64,000 bases of DNA from Holothuria scabra (Eukaryota; Echinodermata; Holothuroidea; Aspidochirotida; Holothuriidae): positions 10,375,706 through 10,439,705 of the forward strand of contig CM074190.1 of the NCBI GenBank assembly GCA_037179385.1, read 5' to 3'. The notes below the pieces were generated by a model. It ran no database searches. It saw nothing but the letters and a program-made list of their open reading frames with translations, and was not told where the DNA came from. The translations under genes were made by a program, and so were the position numbers. Numbering within the stretch: the stretch's first letter is position 1; each line of letters begins with the position of its first letter. Shown in pieces: positions 1 to 12,296 of the stretch.

Positions 1-518
1 GATCTATTTGTTGATCCGAAGCACACTTAGAAACCTGTAAACATTGTTATCATCCATTACCTCACCGCTCATGAACGTTCGACCCCAAAGTTCAATATTC
101 CCATACCTAGTAGGGCAATACTTTTTTTTTTTTTTTTTTGCTTTTCGCGCTTCTTTTCAGGATATGAAACCCTGAGATGAAAAAAACATGTTAAAACCGA
201 TCCCACTTCTCTCCTTTCAGGAAGTAAGGTCCCATCGCATTGCAAGTCTGTGTAGCGAGGATGGCCCATTGCCTCCCTTATCTAACCTTCTGGTAAACCT
301 GTGAACCATGTTGGGAATTCAGGTATTCTCATTTCCCTTTCCCACTTTGGATGAATGCTAGCGTCATATCTAAAACATAGCAGCTAAAAGAAGCGCCGAA
401 TTTCTGGACGAGTTGTTTTTTTCTGGAATCTGGACGAGGGCACAGATGTAGCAAACTCAGATACCTGTGTCTTTGTTGCCTTCTCAAGACGCAACGTCAC
501 GGCTTGTCAACTACAAAG
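1..518. other. No gene seen
   Basis: Non-coding, with a T-run at 121-139. I see no exon, RNA gene or structured repeat. Confidence 0.4.
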
Positions 519-750
519 GTGCGTTTGATTTAGCGGCTCGAGCTGGCACAACTGGCTCAACCGGTTTCTTAACTGGACGAAATGTGATGTAAAACACGTC
601 ACCGGCTCAACTAGACGACCTCGGAGGGCTGGTCGTTTTGACCGGCTCAAGTTGTGACCTTTTGATGATGGTAAGATCACTTTTCCGAAAAACCGATCGC
701 TGCATGGCTGAGCCAGTTGAGCTGGCTCGAGCCGCTAAATCAAACGCATC
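519..750. mobile_element. MITE with long terminal inverted repeats
   Basis: The left end GTGCGTTTGATTTAGCGGCT and its continuation (CGAGC-x-GGC) recur inverted at the right end, giving arms of about 45-60 bp with few mismatches around a ~110-bp core. No ORF. The target duplication is not clear. Confidence 0.65.
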
Positions 751-1203
751 TTATCTGCTTACAGTCACTTTGAACGTTGGTTAATGGGGCCGTCCCAACA
801 GAACGCGTTGCGTCGAATCACGTTCTGCGCGGAGAGAGTTGACGTCTACCTTCCGGAATCAGTATTCGGTAAAGCCCATTTGCTATAAGAAACAACATAG
901 ATGAACTTGGTTCGCCAGACTTCAGTCAAGTATGGTTTCTTTTATGTACGTTCTTTTCAAGCGATAAAAAACAAGGATGACATTAAGTATAAATCTTACA
1001 TATTTTTGCAAGCCAAGCGAATAAATCGTAGGGACGGGTCGACTCATTCGGCATACCCGATCTACATATCAGATATGTGCCTTTTGCTGTAAAGAACTAC
1101 CAAGTCTCCTCACTGGTAACTCAGACGTAAGCCGGGAGCTGTCTTTCTGGAAATGGCAATAATCCTTCCGTTTGAAAGATTTTTCAACTTCGTTGGGAAT
1201 CCA

Positions 1204-1314
1204 GGGGGCCGTTCCACAAAGAGTTACGCACAATCTTAAGTTTGATTCACCATACATAAGCCAACAGTAAATCGTACTTAAGATCGTGCGTAACTCTTTG
1301 TGGAACGGGCCCCA
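1204..1314. repeat. Hairpin element, ~35-bp arms
   Basis: GTTCCACAAAGAGTTACGCA and then CAATCTTAAG recur inverted as CTTAAGATCG and TGCGTAACTCTTTGTGGAAC around a ~35-nt spacer. This has the look of a small foldback MITE. Confidence 0.65.
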
Positions 1315-1319
1315 GGACT

Positions 1320-2413
1320 TACTGGAGTTGCTCCCAACAATCAACGGCATGTTCTTCAATAAAAATTCATATTTATCAATTTATCATAAAATTAAAAAAC
1401 TTGATATTTTCCAATCGTCTACCTTAATTATAAACCAAACACTTAAGTGCAGTTCGTGTTCCCTTTTTCATTTTTTGCGTTCGAAATCCTTTCGACAACC
1501 CACCGCTACGTCGGGCTCCGTTATGTTGGACAACTTCATCTGATCTCTTTCTACAACCTACGCAGCTGTCGTCCATGTAGTAAAAATTACAGAACTAGAT
1601 TAAAAAACTTGGAGAGATCGAAGTTTGAGCAATAACGTGATGGTTGTTACACTCCTTGGTTACATTGTTAGAAAATATTTGCGACCAAGAACAGGTAATC
1701 CGAAGATTACCGTATTTTGCTCCGAATGTTGACATCCATAGCAAAGGTGTACAGAAGGAATACTGGTATTGTAAACGACTTCCGACACTTGTGTAAACAT
1801 TACGCGTCCAAAAAGTCTCGTAATAGAGTCTTGATTTCCAGTGGTATGCTACACTTTACTGTCGGTCTTCCTTTTGGGAACACTAATTACGGTTGCATCC
1901 CTTTCACTTTTGCTTGTCTGTCTTAAGCTCATATATGTATGTGTGTATGTTTGTCTGTTCGTCTACCCGTTCGTCCGTTGAGCACCGAACAATTCAATGA
2001 TCAAACCGGGGAAAATGAATAGGCCTACTTACATTGGTCAGTGAGTTGTAAGAGGACGGCTATATGTTCACAAGGTTCGCTGTTCTCGAGATGAAATGAT
2101 CCCGAACCTTGTGAACATTTGCACTTGTGGGAACATCGAACCCCGGGGGCCGGGAATAACGAACATTGTAATCATCGCCAAAGCAGTGAGATACACGAAA
2201 ACGGGGAACATCGAACCTTGAGAACATTACACATCGGGAACGTCGGGTAGACCCCGCCCTTTAAGGTGCCGAACACTTCAAAGATAAACGCGGTTACTTA
2301 ATTGTAACAAGATTGTGTAGATTCAACTTATATGTCGGATAATTTTCAGGCCTACATTCTGTACCCAGGAAGATTCACTAGAGGGGGTGGACGCACGGTT
2401 GATTGATGGCTGT
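1320..2413. other. No gene seen
   Basis: Short open frames only. Between 2060 and 2250 GAAC-rich phrases such as CGAACCTTGTGAACATT recur several times in degenerate form. I see no coding or RNA signal. Confidence 0.3.
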
Positions 2414-3940
2414 CAGTGGCGGATTTAGGCGGGGGCGCGCCCCCTAAAATTTTCCAAAGCTTATTTTTTACTTTCACTAAATAGATCATTTAGCCTACTT
2501 GTTTCTACATAATGTTTTGTTATCTTATAATTTTCAAACTATGTGATTTTAATTGTTACAAACTAATAGCAATTTAGAGCACACAGTTTCAAGTTTTCCG
2601 ATAAAATGTCAATAGAGTGATATCGAAGGTCCCAACCCTATTTCGGACCACGCTTTATGTAGAACAATAAACTTTTTCTTACAATGCATCTGCCATTTGG
2701 GTTCATCAGATGTGGAGTTTTTTAATCAACGGAAATCCTCGTTAAATGTTATCATACACTCGTGCAAAATAAGAAGGTGGTTTAGGAATGGTCGAATTAT
2801 GCTCTTTTGCTCAAAGTGTAAATGAGGGGAAAATTATTTTTAGGGTGGCTTTGCTTCTTGGGAAGTTTTGTTTGATATTAAGCTCAAGAAATATGGCGGA
2901 ATATATGTGTTTTATTGCAACCTTTCCAATGAATATGTTATCATTGAAAACAAGTATTTATGATGTCTGTTGCACTTGATCCTATTTTACGCACTCCGGA
3001 TGGGTATGCTAATCAATATATTTTGAATAATTCTTATTAAAATTGACAATAAACTAATCTATGCCAGAGCTCTCATGGTCACTAAAACTTACAAAATAAT
3101 TTTTTAATGAGAGAGTGGACTAAGGGCTTAATTAGAATGATTTCTGGCATAAATGTAATGTTACTCGTATTTTTCCTTTTATATTGTATTATGGAAAAAT
3201 TCTGCTATCCCGGGGGAATGGAGACTGAATCTACATGCCACTAATGAAATCAATGATAACGCAAAGCGTTTAACGATGTTTGTCTCTCATGCACATGACA
3301 ATAAAGTGGTATATTTCATCAAGCAAAAGACTTTAAAAGCTACTGCGATCTCAAATATGAATCTTAAAGCAGTGCATCGTATTCTTGGTAAGATATTTTC
3401 ACCATCGTCTTTGAAGCTGTTGGAGACCCCAAAATTCAATTCTTTCAGTTTTTTTTACGTTCATACAATGATAGGTTGTAACGAATTTTTATTCAAAATT
3501 AAAAAGGAAAGATTCCGCTCTCCGTAGCTTGTGCGAGGATCCCCCTTATCTTTAGACCACTTTTTCCGGCTCTATAACATTACGACATATTTTTGGAAAT
3601 ATATATTTCATCAAAAGTGTTTAAAGAGTGATCTTAGCTTAAGTCAAGATGAAGTAAATTTTCGTTTAGTTCATGAAGCAAGTTTTTGCAGTTTTCTAAC
3701 TATTAATTGGATGAAACATTTTTTGGCAAACAAAAGCTCAAAGTAACGACTGCTTAGGTTCTACTTACAAGCATGGGAAATGCTATTTCCGGCTATCTGA
3801 GGGGTCGCGATTTTTCACAATTTTCTGTACGCTCCGCGCCAACCGATGGTGGCGCTCCGCTTAGATATTCGTTCGGGCAGATGATCGACCGGCAACCCCC
3901 CCCCCCCCCAACGAAACGGAAAATCCTAGATCCGCCCCTG
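2414..3940. mobile_element. hAT-like non-autonomous element, CAGTGGCGGAT ends
   Basis: The left end CAGTGGCGGATTTAGG matches the inverted right end CAGGGGCGGATCTAGG at 14 of 16 positions. GCTGT flanks both sides directly. The last ~160 bp (conserved GATGGTGGCGCTCCGCTTAGATA, written here in parts: GATGGTGGCGC and TCCGCTTAGATA, then a long C-run) is homologous to the right part of the element at 59212-59743. No transposase ORF is visible. Confidence 0.6.
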
Positions 3941-4207
3941 GCTGTTTTAGGGGGTTCTTCCGCTCTCTCCACTTCGAGCGCTTTTGCTTTTAAAAGAAGG
4001 CTAGCTTGCAAAGATCTTGCTACATTTGAAAGATCTTGCGTATCTTGAAGCATGTTTACGCAGGCATTCCTTTATGTAAGATTCGTGCGCATTCCTGCAA
4101 CCCTCGCCTCTCCTTTCCTCCGTGACCTGGATCCGCCTCTGAAAGGACCAATCTTTAAAACCATTGAACTTGAAAAGATTCGATAAAATATATCAAGATA
4201 ACTTTAA

Positions 4208-4445
4208 AGGGCAAGGGCAGTCGCCCCCAAATCAACAGCTAAATTTCGCAATTTTCTTTTTGTTCTTCAAACTTATGCTTTCATTAAATATAAGGACGTA
4301 AATGTTTCGTATTCAAGGTAAACTAAGCAGCTACTGCCAGTAAATTTCTCAACCGTTAGTGGAAAGTATTGTCACACGATCCTCAAGAGCCAATCATGAA
4401 ACAGGACAGTGTACCAATTCAATTAATAGTGACTGCACTTACCCT
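4208..4445. mobile_element. TTAA-flanked MITE, AGGGCAAG family
   Basis: The left end AGGGCAAGGGCAGTCGCCCC follows TTAA. The right end inverts to AGGGTAAGTGCAGTCACTAT and is followed by TTAG. The interior includes CCAATCATGAAACAGGA, shared with the copy at 56678-56938. TTAA targets suggest a piggyBac- or Kolobok-type source. Confidence 0.6.
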
Positions 4446-5224
4446 TTAGCTCACAAAATATAATTATGAGACCAATCCTCGGGCTTCTTTTTACAATTCA
4501 TTTTCTTTCTTTCGTTATTTTTTTCTTTTGTTGTGGGGTAGGGGTTGGGGTGTGAGTGTGTGTTTTCAGGAGGGAAAACACCGAAGATTTACATTACGTT
4601 TTTTACTAAAAGTTTGTACTAACGTTTACCGTGAAACATATCTACCCATTCCATTGGTAGCCAGTTCTCCGAGCGACTTAAGTTGTGAGCAAACACTTGG
4701 GAATTCTAAAATTAGCCTTCATTGAAGGAAATCAAACTTGTACCACTTCCGTCCTTCTATCAAAGGAAATATATAATGCAAACGTGTCGGATTTACACAT
4801 AATTGGTTGACTTTATTTGAAAGACAATTTCCATATTCACCTAAGTTACTTAACTCGACTTCACTGCTCATGGTACAGCCTGAGTGACAGTTTGGTATAG
4901 ATATTCCGATCTCTTCAGTCATATAACATTATATTATAAGCTAGAAAAGGCACGAAAAACCTTTGGTCCTCTGATGCAACCTTATTTTTGTACCGGTAGA
5001 CCCACATGTAATCATATCGTAAGTATGTAGCCCAAAGGTCAATCAGGTCCAGAAATATTCAAGAGCCTTATTTAGCCTCCCTAGTACCAGCTGTAGAAAT
5101 ATCCTAAAACTACACTCTCAGTTCAAGTCCATCTGTAAAATCTGTCACAACTGTGTTGTATGTTTACTGTAGTTTAAGTTAGGTCAGTACTTTAGGTTAG
5201 GTTAGGTTCTGAGTGGTTAGAGCA

Positions 5225-6600
5225 CAGTGGCGTAACCAGCAGGGGGCGGGAGCACCCAGTGAAATGCCTTGCCCCCCCCTCCCCCCCCCCTCCCCCAATG
5301 AAATTCGCAGGTCAAAAAAAAACAAGCAAAATTTGTATGAGACAAAAACTCCACAAACACTGCTTGACTATTACGATTTTTTTAGTGTTTGCACGGAAAA
5401 ATGGTTACTACAATACAGAAGTTCGGGTTTTGTAAATTGGAAGTACTTCTCCAGAAGTCCAGGGCACCGTCACGGTGACTTGAAAGTTGTACTCGGAACA
5501 GGGAACTGACAAGTTTATTTAGCTCCCTGTTCGGATGTAGTACTTATATGCACCCACAGCACATTATGTCAGTCGGCCGGTGCCTCATATATGTTTCAGA
5601 GAACACTTAGGAGAGCTGTCCGTGGGAACTACGCGCACCGGAGAATCGTCTCAGCACCATAGAGCCAGATATAAGGACTAGATAAAGGGCGGACTCCCCA
5701 AAACAGCTGTGATCGTGTGGGGACTCGGCTGCCATATTTATCTGTTTATGAGTGGCAAAAGCATCTGTGCGAGCGCAGAGTTTGCATTGAAACACGTACA
5801 AACTACATCGATTTTTCGTGTGTGTGAGCTGGGTGGGGTAGGGTGGGAACAGAAGTTTTATAAATGAGTGAAGATATTGTACAGTTGTTACTGAAATCTT
5901 CTTGGTTTTGTTCCTTCTAATATCTTTTTTATTAAAACAGAAAGAAATAGCCCCGGCTTAATTTAGTTCTTTATTGAAGACCAAAATAGCAGATTAAAAG
6001 CAAACAATTAATTTTAAAAGCATACAAATTGTTGAGGTCCCCATACAGTAGCATTTTTGATACAAAAAATGGCAAATCGTGATTCTGATAAGGCATAAAT
6101 CAAACTTTATACAAATAAAAGACATGAGTCCTTTAATTGAGAAATTTTGCATGTGCTTTTCTTGACATGTATATGATTAATTAAACATGGTTCATGTGAA
6201 GGTTTCAGATTTTCACAGTTTAAATTAAGGCATGTAATGACTATTTCCACAGGCACGAATCAGTAAAATGGTCAACGTATGCAATAAACGGAGGAACAAG
6301 CGGTACTTTCACACAGTGCAGAACGTTTTCGACCAACCTATTAAGACTCTAGCAGGTCCCTCTTTGGCATGTCGCAAACATTCATAGGAGAAGTATAAAT
6401 TTCCAAACCTGTGTTTCAAAAAATATGGGATATTTTGCTGAAATACACAGAGCCAAAGACACTGGAAAGTGCCATTTCCGACAATCTGAGAGGCATTTTT
6501 AGCCAAAATTTTGTCTGAATGTACGCTACTGATGGTGGCGCTCCGCTTTCAGGATATGACCGAGCAGCTTTATACAACTCAGCCCCCCCCCCCCAAAAAA
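5225..6600. mobile_element. hAT-like element copy, right end decayed
   Basis: It begins with CAGTGGCGTAACCAGCAGGG. From ~6140 to ~6590 it aligns closely with 59240-59700 (shared ATTTTGCATGTGCTT, ACGGAGGAACAA, CATTTCCGACAA, GATGGTGGCGCTCCGC), ending in a C-run and A-run. The matching right terminus is not found, so the right edge is approximate. Confidence 0.5.
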
Positions 6601-6954
6601 AAGAAAAAAAATCTCAAAAGGAAAAGAATTCCCCCACCCCTCCTTGCTGATTCCAAGTCCGAGATCCGCGGACCCTGCAGGTAGCCCCCAAATGGCGAAA
6701 ATATTGCCTAGGTCAGTGTAGACCGTACTATATGCCCTATCATAGATAAAGCAACGGTGCCCCAATCATTTCTTCTGGTGACCCCTGTTTGGATCAATTC
6801 TTCATCAGTAAAAATATCAATTGGATTACGCCTGCGACCGACTGCATGGTCCATTCGGATTAAAGGGAAATATTGCGTTTGTTTTGCAAGAAAAATTCAT
6901 CCTTTTTAAAACTGATATACTTAGATCATCAGACTTGTTGCTCAGCATAAAGCA

Positions 6955-7075
6955 ATGGAATAGGGAAAACAAGCCAGCCTAGTGAAACACAACTGGAAAA
7001 GAGGTCGTGGCCGGTTCGACTTGAACCAATTGGCTGGACACTGGGCCGTAAAACTCCATCTAAGCTAAACAACGT
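6955..7075 (+). repeat. SINE 3' part (copy 1)
   Basis: GGGAAAACAAGCCAG, CGACTTGAACCAATTGG and CTGGGCCGTAAA phrases match the 3' half of the tRNA-headed SINE at 15636-15885. The tRNA-like head is missing here. Confidence 0.6.
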
Positions 7076-7079
7076 CTTG

Positions 7080-8016
7080 ACCATCGGAAATGCATCTTTT
7101 GCCTTCATTTTTGGCAGCCAAATGTGAGGGATCTTGGAATGAGCTAGGAGGACACACCTATTTATTGATTACCGGTTCTTTTCAAAGAATCGTTAATAAA
7201 TCGAGAACTTATTACTTATGAATGATTTCGCAATAGGAAAGGCAAGAACTCATGGAACTCTCGGCTCTTGTTTCAGGAATGATCCGGGAGTATGATTCAC
7301 AAATTTTCGTTTTAACTACTTCCAGTATATTGTGTTCTAGGAACGCAATGGAGCGGAACAAAGGAGCATTGGATTGTATCCGATTTGTCAGAACACAGGG
7401 ATGTCGTAATATAAGGGCATCGGAAAATAGGGCAGTCACCTCATGGGTTACGTATGCCCACCTCCCCCATTGTAAGAGCTTGAGATTACGCCGGAATTCG
7501 TGCCTTTCAACCTAAAAGTAATTGAAATTGACAAAAAATGAGTGTATCAACAAAGTGGAAACAAGATTCACATGCAGATCCGACCTGTTCAGCGCCCGGG
7601 ATTCTGTTATTGTTGGGAAACTAATGTATCACTGTAAACGGCTTCGTCGTAGATGCTATCCGGGTTTCTCGGTAATATCTTCCACTCAACGTTACTACCG
7701 TTTAACTTGGTTTCCGGCTATTGTAACTTTAGGTTCGCACTAGGTTATCATGTCAGGCCATCTGATTCAATAAAAGCCGCCTTATTTCTAGTATAATAGG
7801 CCTACAACATCACGTATCAACTTGGCACTCACGGATTTATCACCGTTTATTACAGTGTTAGTCTTTACCATGTGTAACAGGCTGTACGACGTTATTCTTG
7901 TTCAGTCATATCGCAAACGCTGGCCAAAGTAACCACCAAACTACTTTTTGGGGGTATTCATAGAAATATGTGGCCCCGTGAATGGTTGAATAGTAATGAA
8001 TATTCACAAGAAGGCA
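7080..8016. other. No gene seen
   Basis: Two overlapping open frames near 7250-7515 are on opposite strands, lack splice or domain support, and look like chance. Nothing else is recognised. Confidence 0.3.
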
Positions 8017-8024
8017 TCATTTTG

Positions 8025-9227
8025 CAGTGGCGTAGCCAATTTTAGGGGGGACTAGGTAACAAATGGAGGGGCTGGTACCTCTGAGGGTCAGGCGCGTCAA
8101 GATTGTCTAAGCTGAGCGCCACCATCAGCTGGCGCGGAGCGAGGAAAATTTTGGGCTTTACAAACCCTCCAGATGGTCGGAAACGGCACTTCCCACGTGT
8201 TTTAAGCTGCATGTACCCAACCTTGAAATAAGAATCTCATGTCTTTGCGATAGATTTCCTAGATGCACAACGGTGCTATGTTTGGCAAAACTTTGAACTG
8301 ATTATAGGCCTACGTTTTAGGATTTTCCTTTTTGGGGAGCATGAAAAATTTCAAAATACTCATTTTTAGCATTTGTAGAGATTTTACAAGTGACATGCAT
8401 AATATCAAAGAAACAATTTTCCGGTTTTCAGTGGTGTCTAGATGCAAAATGGTGCAGTATTTGTTCAGTCATTGGTACATTTCGTGGTCAAAATTAAAAT
8501 ACTACGAGGAAATTCCTCAACATATTTAAACCGCAAGGCAGACGTGGGGATCATGCGGGAAACATAAAATCCGGACCTTGTGGACATTTCACAAATCCGC
8601 CCGGACGCCAGTGCCAACTAGTAAAAAGATGACTTGTCGAAAAAATCGTTCTACAGCGGCACTTGTCATGGGCAGTAGTGAGGCACGACATAGGCCTACT
8701 TGTTAAGGATGGAAGGGAAGAATTATTCGAAGGCAGTACCTTACCCTTACGGCATATTTTGTTTATGATAAAGTATAGGAATGGTCGTGTAAGAATGGTC
8801 TCCAGTGTATGATTGCATTGTTTTCAGTTAATCAACCAGCCATCCGAAAGGCAGAAAGGGTTTTAACCTAACAAAGACACATTCGAGTTTGTCGTCGAGA
8901 CGTTCGTTTCATCTTCAAAGTGAAATGCAATAGACGACAGTGCAGATTGTATACGGTATCTAATTTAGTGAAAGTAGGCATTATTACGTTATTACTTGAT
9001 TTCATACGTGCGCACAAAATGTGTTTTACAAACATTCACGCATGTTTTCTTAATTGTTACAAATTTTCATTATTTACTGTTTTTGAAGGAAATACTTCAA
9101 AGTTTATTTCCGTTCAAACATTTTATTTTTTCTGAGTCACTTTATCAGGACGCAAAAAATCTGGGGGGGGGGCTGGAGAAAATCTGGGGGCACCACCCCC
9201 CCCCCTCCCCCCGTGGCTACGCCACTG
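8025..9227 (-). mobile_element. hAT-like element with 8-bp target duplication
   Basis: CAGTGGCGTAGCCA at the left is inverted as TGGCTACGCCACTG at the right. The flanks are TCATTTTG (8017-8024) and TCATTTGG (9228-9235), an 8-bp duplication with one mismatch, as expected for hAT. GCCACCATCAGCTGGCGCGG and GTCGGAAACGGCA near 8120-8190 are the reverse orientation of the conserved right-end block seen at 3840 and 59630. No transposase is seen. Confidence 0.72.
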
Positions 9228-9235
9228 TCATTTGG

Positions 9236-10512
9236 TCCATTTAACTCATGCAGTAATCCCATGATGGTACGGTACCCATCGCACAACTTTTGGCTATGCA
9301 ACTACAAAAATAATTGGACATCTCAGGTTTCAGTGTAGACCTTCAGTTTGGGAGTACACACATTTCACCTCACCCCTTCAAAGAATAGCATGGTTCATGA
9401 GAGAGAGAGACACTATACGTCTTATTACGATAATAAAGTTTTGGGTCTAAAATTGGTCTTAATTTCATTCATCGTTAATAAGTTGAATGTGAAGGTTGGC
9501 AAAATTTAAATGAGACCTTGCTAAATGTTTCTCCAGGGAGTAACTAACCTCACTTGTTTTTCTTTGTCGCATGACAACGCAAGAGGTATTAAGAAAAGCC
9601 TAACGAATCCCAAAACACAACCACTGTTCTGCTCGTCTTGAGGTCTTACATTTTGCAGAGCGGGAGATAGACTTTAAAGAAGCAAGGCTTGCACAGTTTA
9701 TTTCGGGCAAGTTTCCTCCCCGTGATCCTTGGCCTTGTTCACATGCAAGTATTGTAACTATGGTTTGAAAGATTGTTTTAACACACTTTGGTAATAACTG
9801 TGTGGGGAAGGAATTTTTAAAGTGTAAGCTAAACCGAGTGTATCATTCTATTTTTATTTTTTATTCATTTTCACCTTCTTTTACCCTTGATTACCAAAAT
9901 GACAAACTCAGTGACGCTCCATAAATGCCCTTTGCAAATAGAACTGTAACCGGATGCATACATAGCCTGAACAGCTTCCGCTTTCCGTTTGGGCAGAATA
10001 TTTCCTATCATTCAACAAAATAGATGTTTTTAGAGTAAACGTTGAAGAGAATTTCCAAAAAAGCAATCGACCGGGCGCGTCAGTCCGCATGTTTTTGAGT
10101 TCATGTTTTTTATCTTATTTCTTTAAATATCCCAAATTGCGGCGAAGTTGTGCAGCGTAATGCAGATAACAGTAATACAAGAGTATATGATGTTTTCTAA
10201 GGACGACGTACAACGGAAGTCCTTGATTATCACGTCAATATGGTGTTTTAAAAAGTTCTATCCACTTATTAAAAGAAGGGTTTAAGGTCACATCAAATTT
10301 TGATATGTTAGAGCGGTTCTTGTTCTCGGCATTTCGGTGAACTTCGCATTGAAAGCCGATGTGTTGTTCTCATTCTCAAGGTATGATCAGACAAAGTTGT
10401 AACATTTTCAATGAAAAGTGAACTTGAAGCAAGCACAAACGACATCTAGGCTCTGGTACATGGACCTTCGCTGATTTTTCTTTCAACTATAAAATCAATT
10501 TTCTCCTTAACA
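9236..10512. other. No gene seen
   Basis: Only short open frames and a (GA)n patch at ~9400. I see no supportable feature. Confidence 0.3.
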
Positions 10513-10513
10513 A

Positions 10514-10840
10514 TCCCATATTATCAGAATGTGTTTGCACAAGCGGCATGATAACTTTACAAACTTTCCATTCCTCGCCAGGTTGGAGTCTTATTTCCAT
10601 TAACAACAAGGTCAAAAGAAAGTCTGATAACAAAAAGGGAAACAAAGCACTGTCAATGTGAGGAAGGAATATAATCTCATCTGCCCTCTCAAACTCAATT
10701 TGAAACACAAAACTAGTGACTTCATTTACTGATATCTCTAAAAATACACGTACGATATGAATGGACGTTTCACCACACTCTATAGATTTGGCTCTTAGGC
10801 TTTCACATATGAAAATGAAATTTTTGCTTCCCCTGTAAGT
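10514..10840 (+). repeat. Dispersed repeat; inverted copy at 61500-61826
   Basis: Shared phrases on this strand include ATATTAT, GTTTGCACAAGCGGCATGA, AGTCTGATAA, AGGGAAACAAAGCA, GTGACTTCATTTA, TCACATATGAAAAT and AAATTTTTGCTT. The other copy runs on the minus strand at 61500-61826. The 164-codon ORF antisense to this copy is a by-product of the repeat. Confidence 0.65.
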
Positions 10841-11070
10841 GCAAGTTAGCGTGTGGTCCAGCATGTATAGTAAACTGTATCTGAATGTTGACTCAATGAG
10901 AGTCGCAACAAGAATATTGGAGCCCATGGACAGGAGACAGAATGGACCCCGCCAGTTCCGTGCTCTAAATAACCCCGTCAATTTCCATAGAGAGCAACTA
11001 ATTGAGAGCCTGAGACCTTACACGCACCATCTCTTGGTTGGTTGGAGGTCCTTAACTCTCGGGGACTATC

Positions 11071-11097
11071 TGGACCTAAGTTGGCCTCCACTCCACC
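11071..11097 (-). other. 2A-like motif remnant (possible LINE fragment)
   Basis: The minus-strand frame 11214-10978 reads TKLLAAYQAGGVEANLGP. This resembles the DVExNPGP core of 2A-like sequences found ahead of the reading frames of some invertebrate non-LTR retrotransposons, with Gly for Asp and Leu for the first Pro. No endonuclease or reverse transcriptase is visible nearby. Confidence 0.25.
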
Positions 11098-11214
11098 CGC
11101 TTGATATGCCGCTAAAAGTTTTGTAGTAAAATAAGAATATTTACATGTTTTTAGCTGTTGCTTAGAAGATATAAGATATACCACAGGTTGGAGGGTCGGA
11201 TCAGGTGGGCGCAA

Positions 11215-12295
11215 TGTGTGAGGTGTACGCCGCTAACTCGCCGACTCAAAATCAAGTTAAATCAAATGTTGGCAACTACGTTATGATATTAACTCCTGAA
11301 TCAGCTTGATCAAGTTCAAACCACTCCCTTCCTTGGCGCCGTGGCCAGGTTTAATGTCTGACCGTTCCATTATTGGCCTCCTGTGCCAAGGCATGGTGAA
11401 CAAACCTTACAAAGAATGTAGAGTAAGGTAAGGGGGAAACAAAAGTAATAAATCTGCATACAAACTAACGGCATTTTCAAGGAAGTGTGTCAGCCACACC
11501 CTTTACTGCAGAGCAGATATTTTCGTCCTCAACTTGTAACTGAGATTCTATCTTCAAGTATAGTAATGGATAATACATATATATCAATACGTAATGTACG
11601 GTATGTCATCATTAAATTGGCAGTGAAAATAAAATAACTTGTAGCGATTTAACAATAGAGAACCAATCTTGCAGAAGGGGTTTCTGGGATACCTTTTTTC
11701 TCGAAACTCACTCCACCGGACACTTGCAGGCTCATCCACTGATTGAGTTAAAACAACATTTTAGGAGTGAAAGGACAATTACGAGGGTTGTAACTATACC
11801 CTCTCAATCTCTTTCGACAATTTTGTGAATATGTACGTGTAAATGCATGTGCATTCGACCACGTGGTTAACCACCTTCATGATATAGAAAATACCAAGTA
11901 GTTTACGTAAAAATGACGGTATTTAACACCTACTAGGTAGTAACAAGGGATCGCAGATAGTTTGTGTACTCTGGTTTTGCCAAGATATTCAAAGGTTTGA
12001 CAAAGGAAAAAAGAAATAGGAAATAGGGCACTTCTAAAGGCAATATTTGCTAACGATTCTAAGACAAATATATATTTTAGACAGTCGTCGCACGTTTGTT
12101 TTCAGATATGAGCTTGAAAAGGGGCAACCCATGACATCACGATGCTTGTTCCAATTTCACTTCTTGCATATAATGTGTCAATTTCAATTGTTAACATCAC
12201 GAGAACAGAACAATGTAAATCAGTAAAATAGATACAAATTCTCAAAATGCATAGGATAAGTTTCCCTTTAAGACACCAAAGATACTGGCCTATTT
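11215..12295. other. No gene seen
   Basis: AT-rich non-coding sequence with no recognised repeat structure or long frame. Confidence 0.3.
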
Positions 12296-12296
12296 T

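Noticed and set aside
10487..10981. 164-codon minus-strand frame
   Set aside because: It lies antisense to the dispersed repeat at 10514-10840 and shows no domain.
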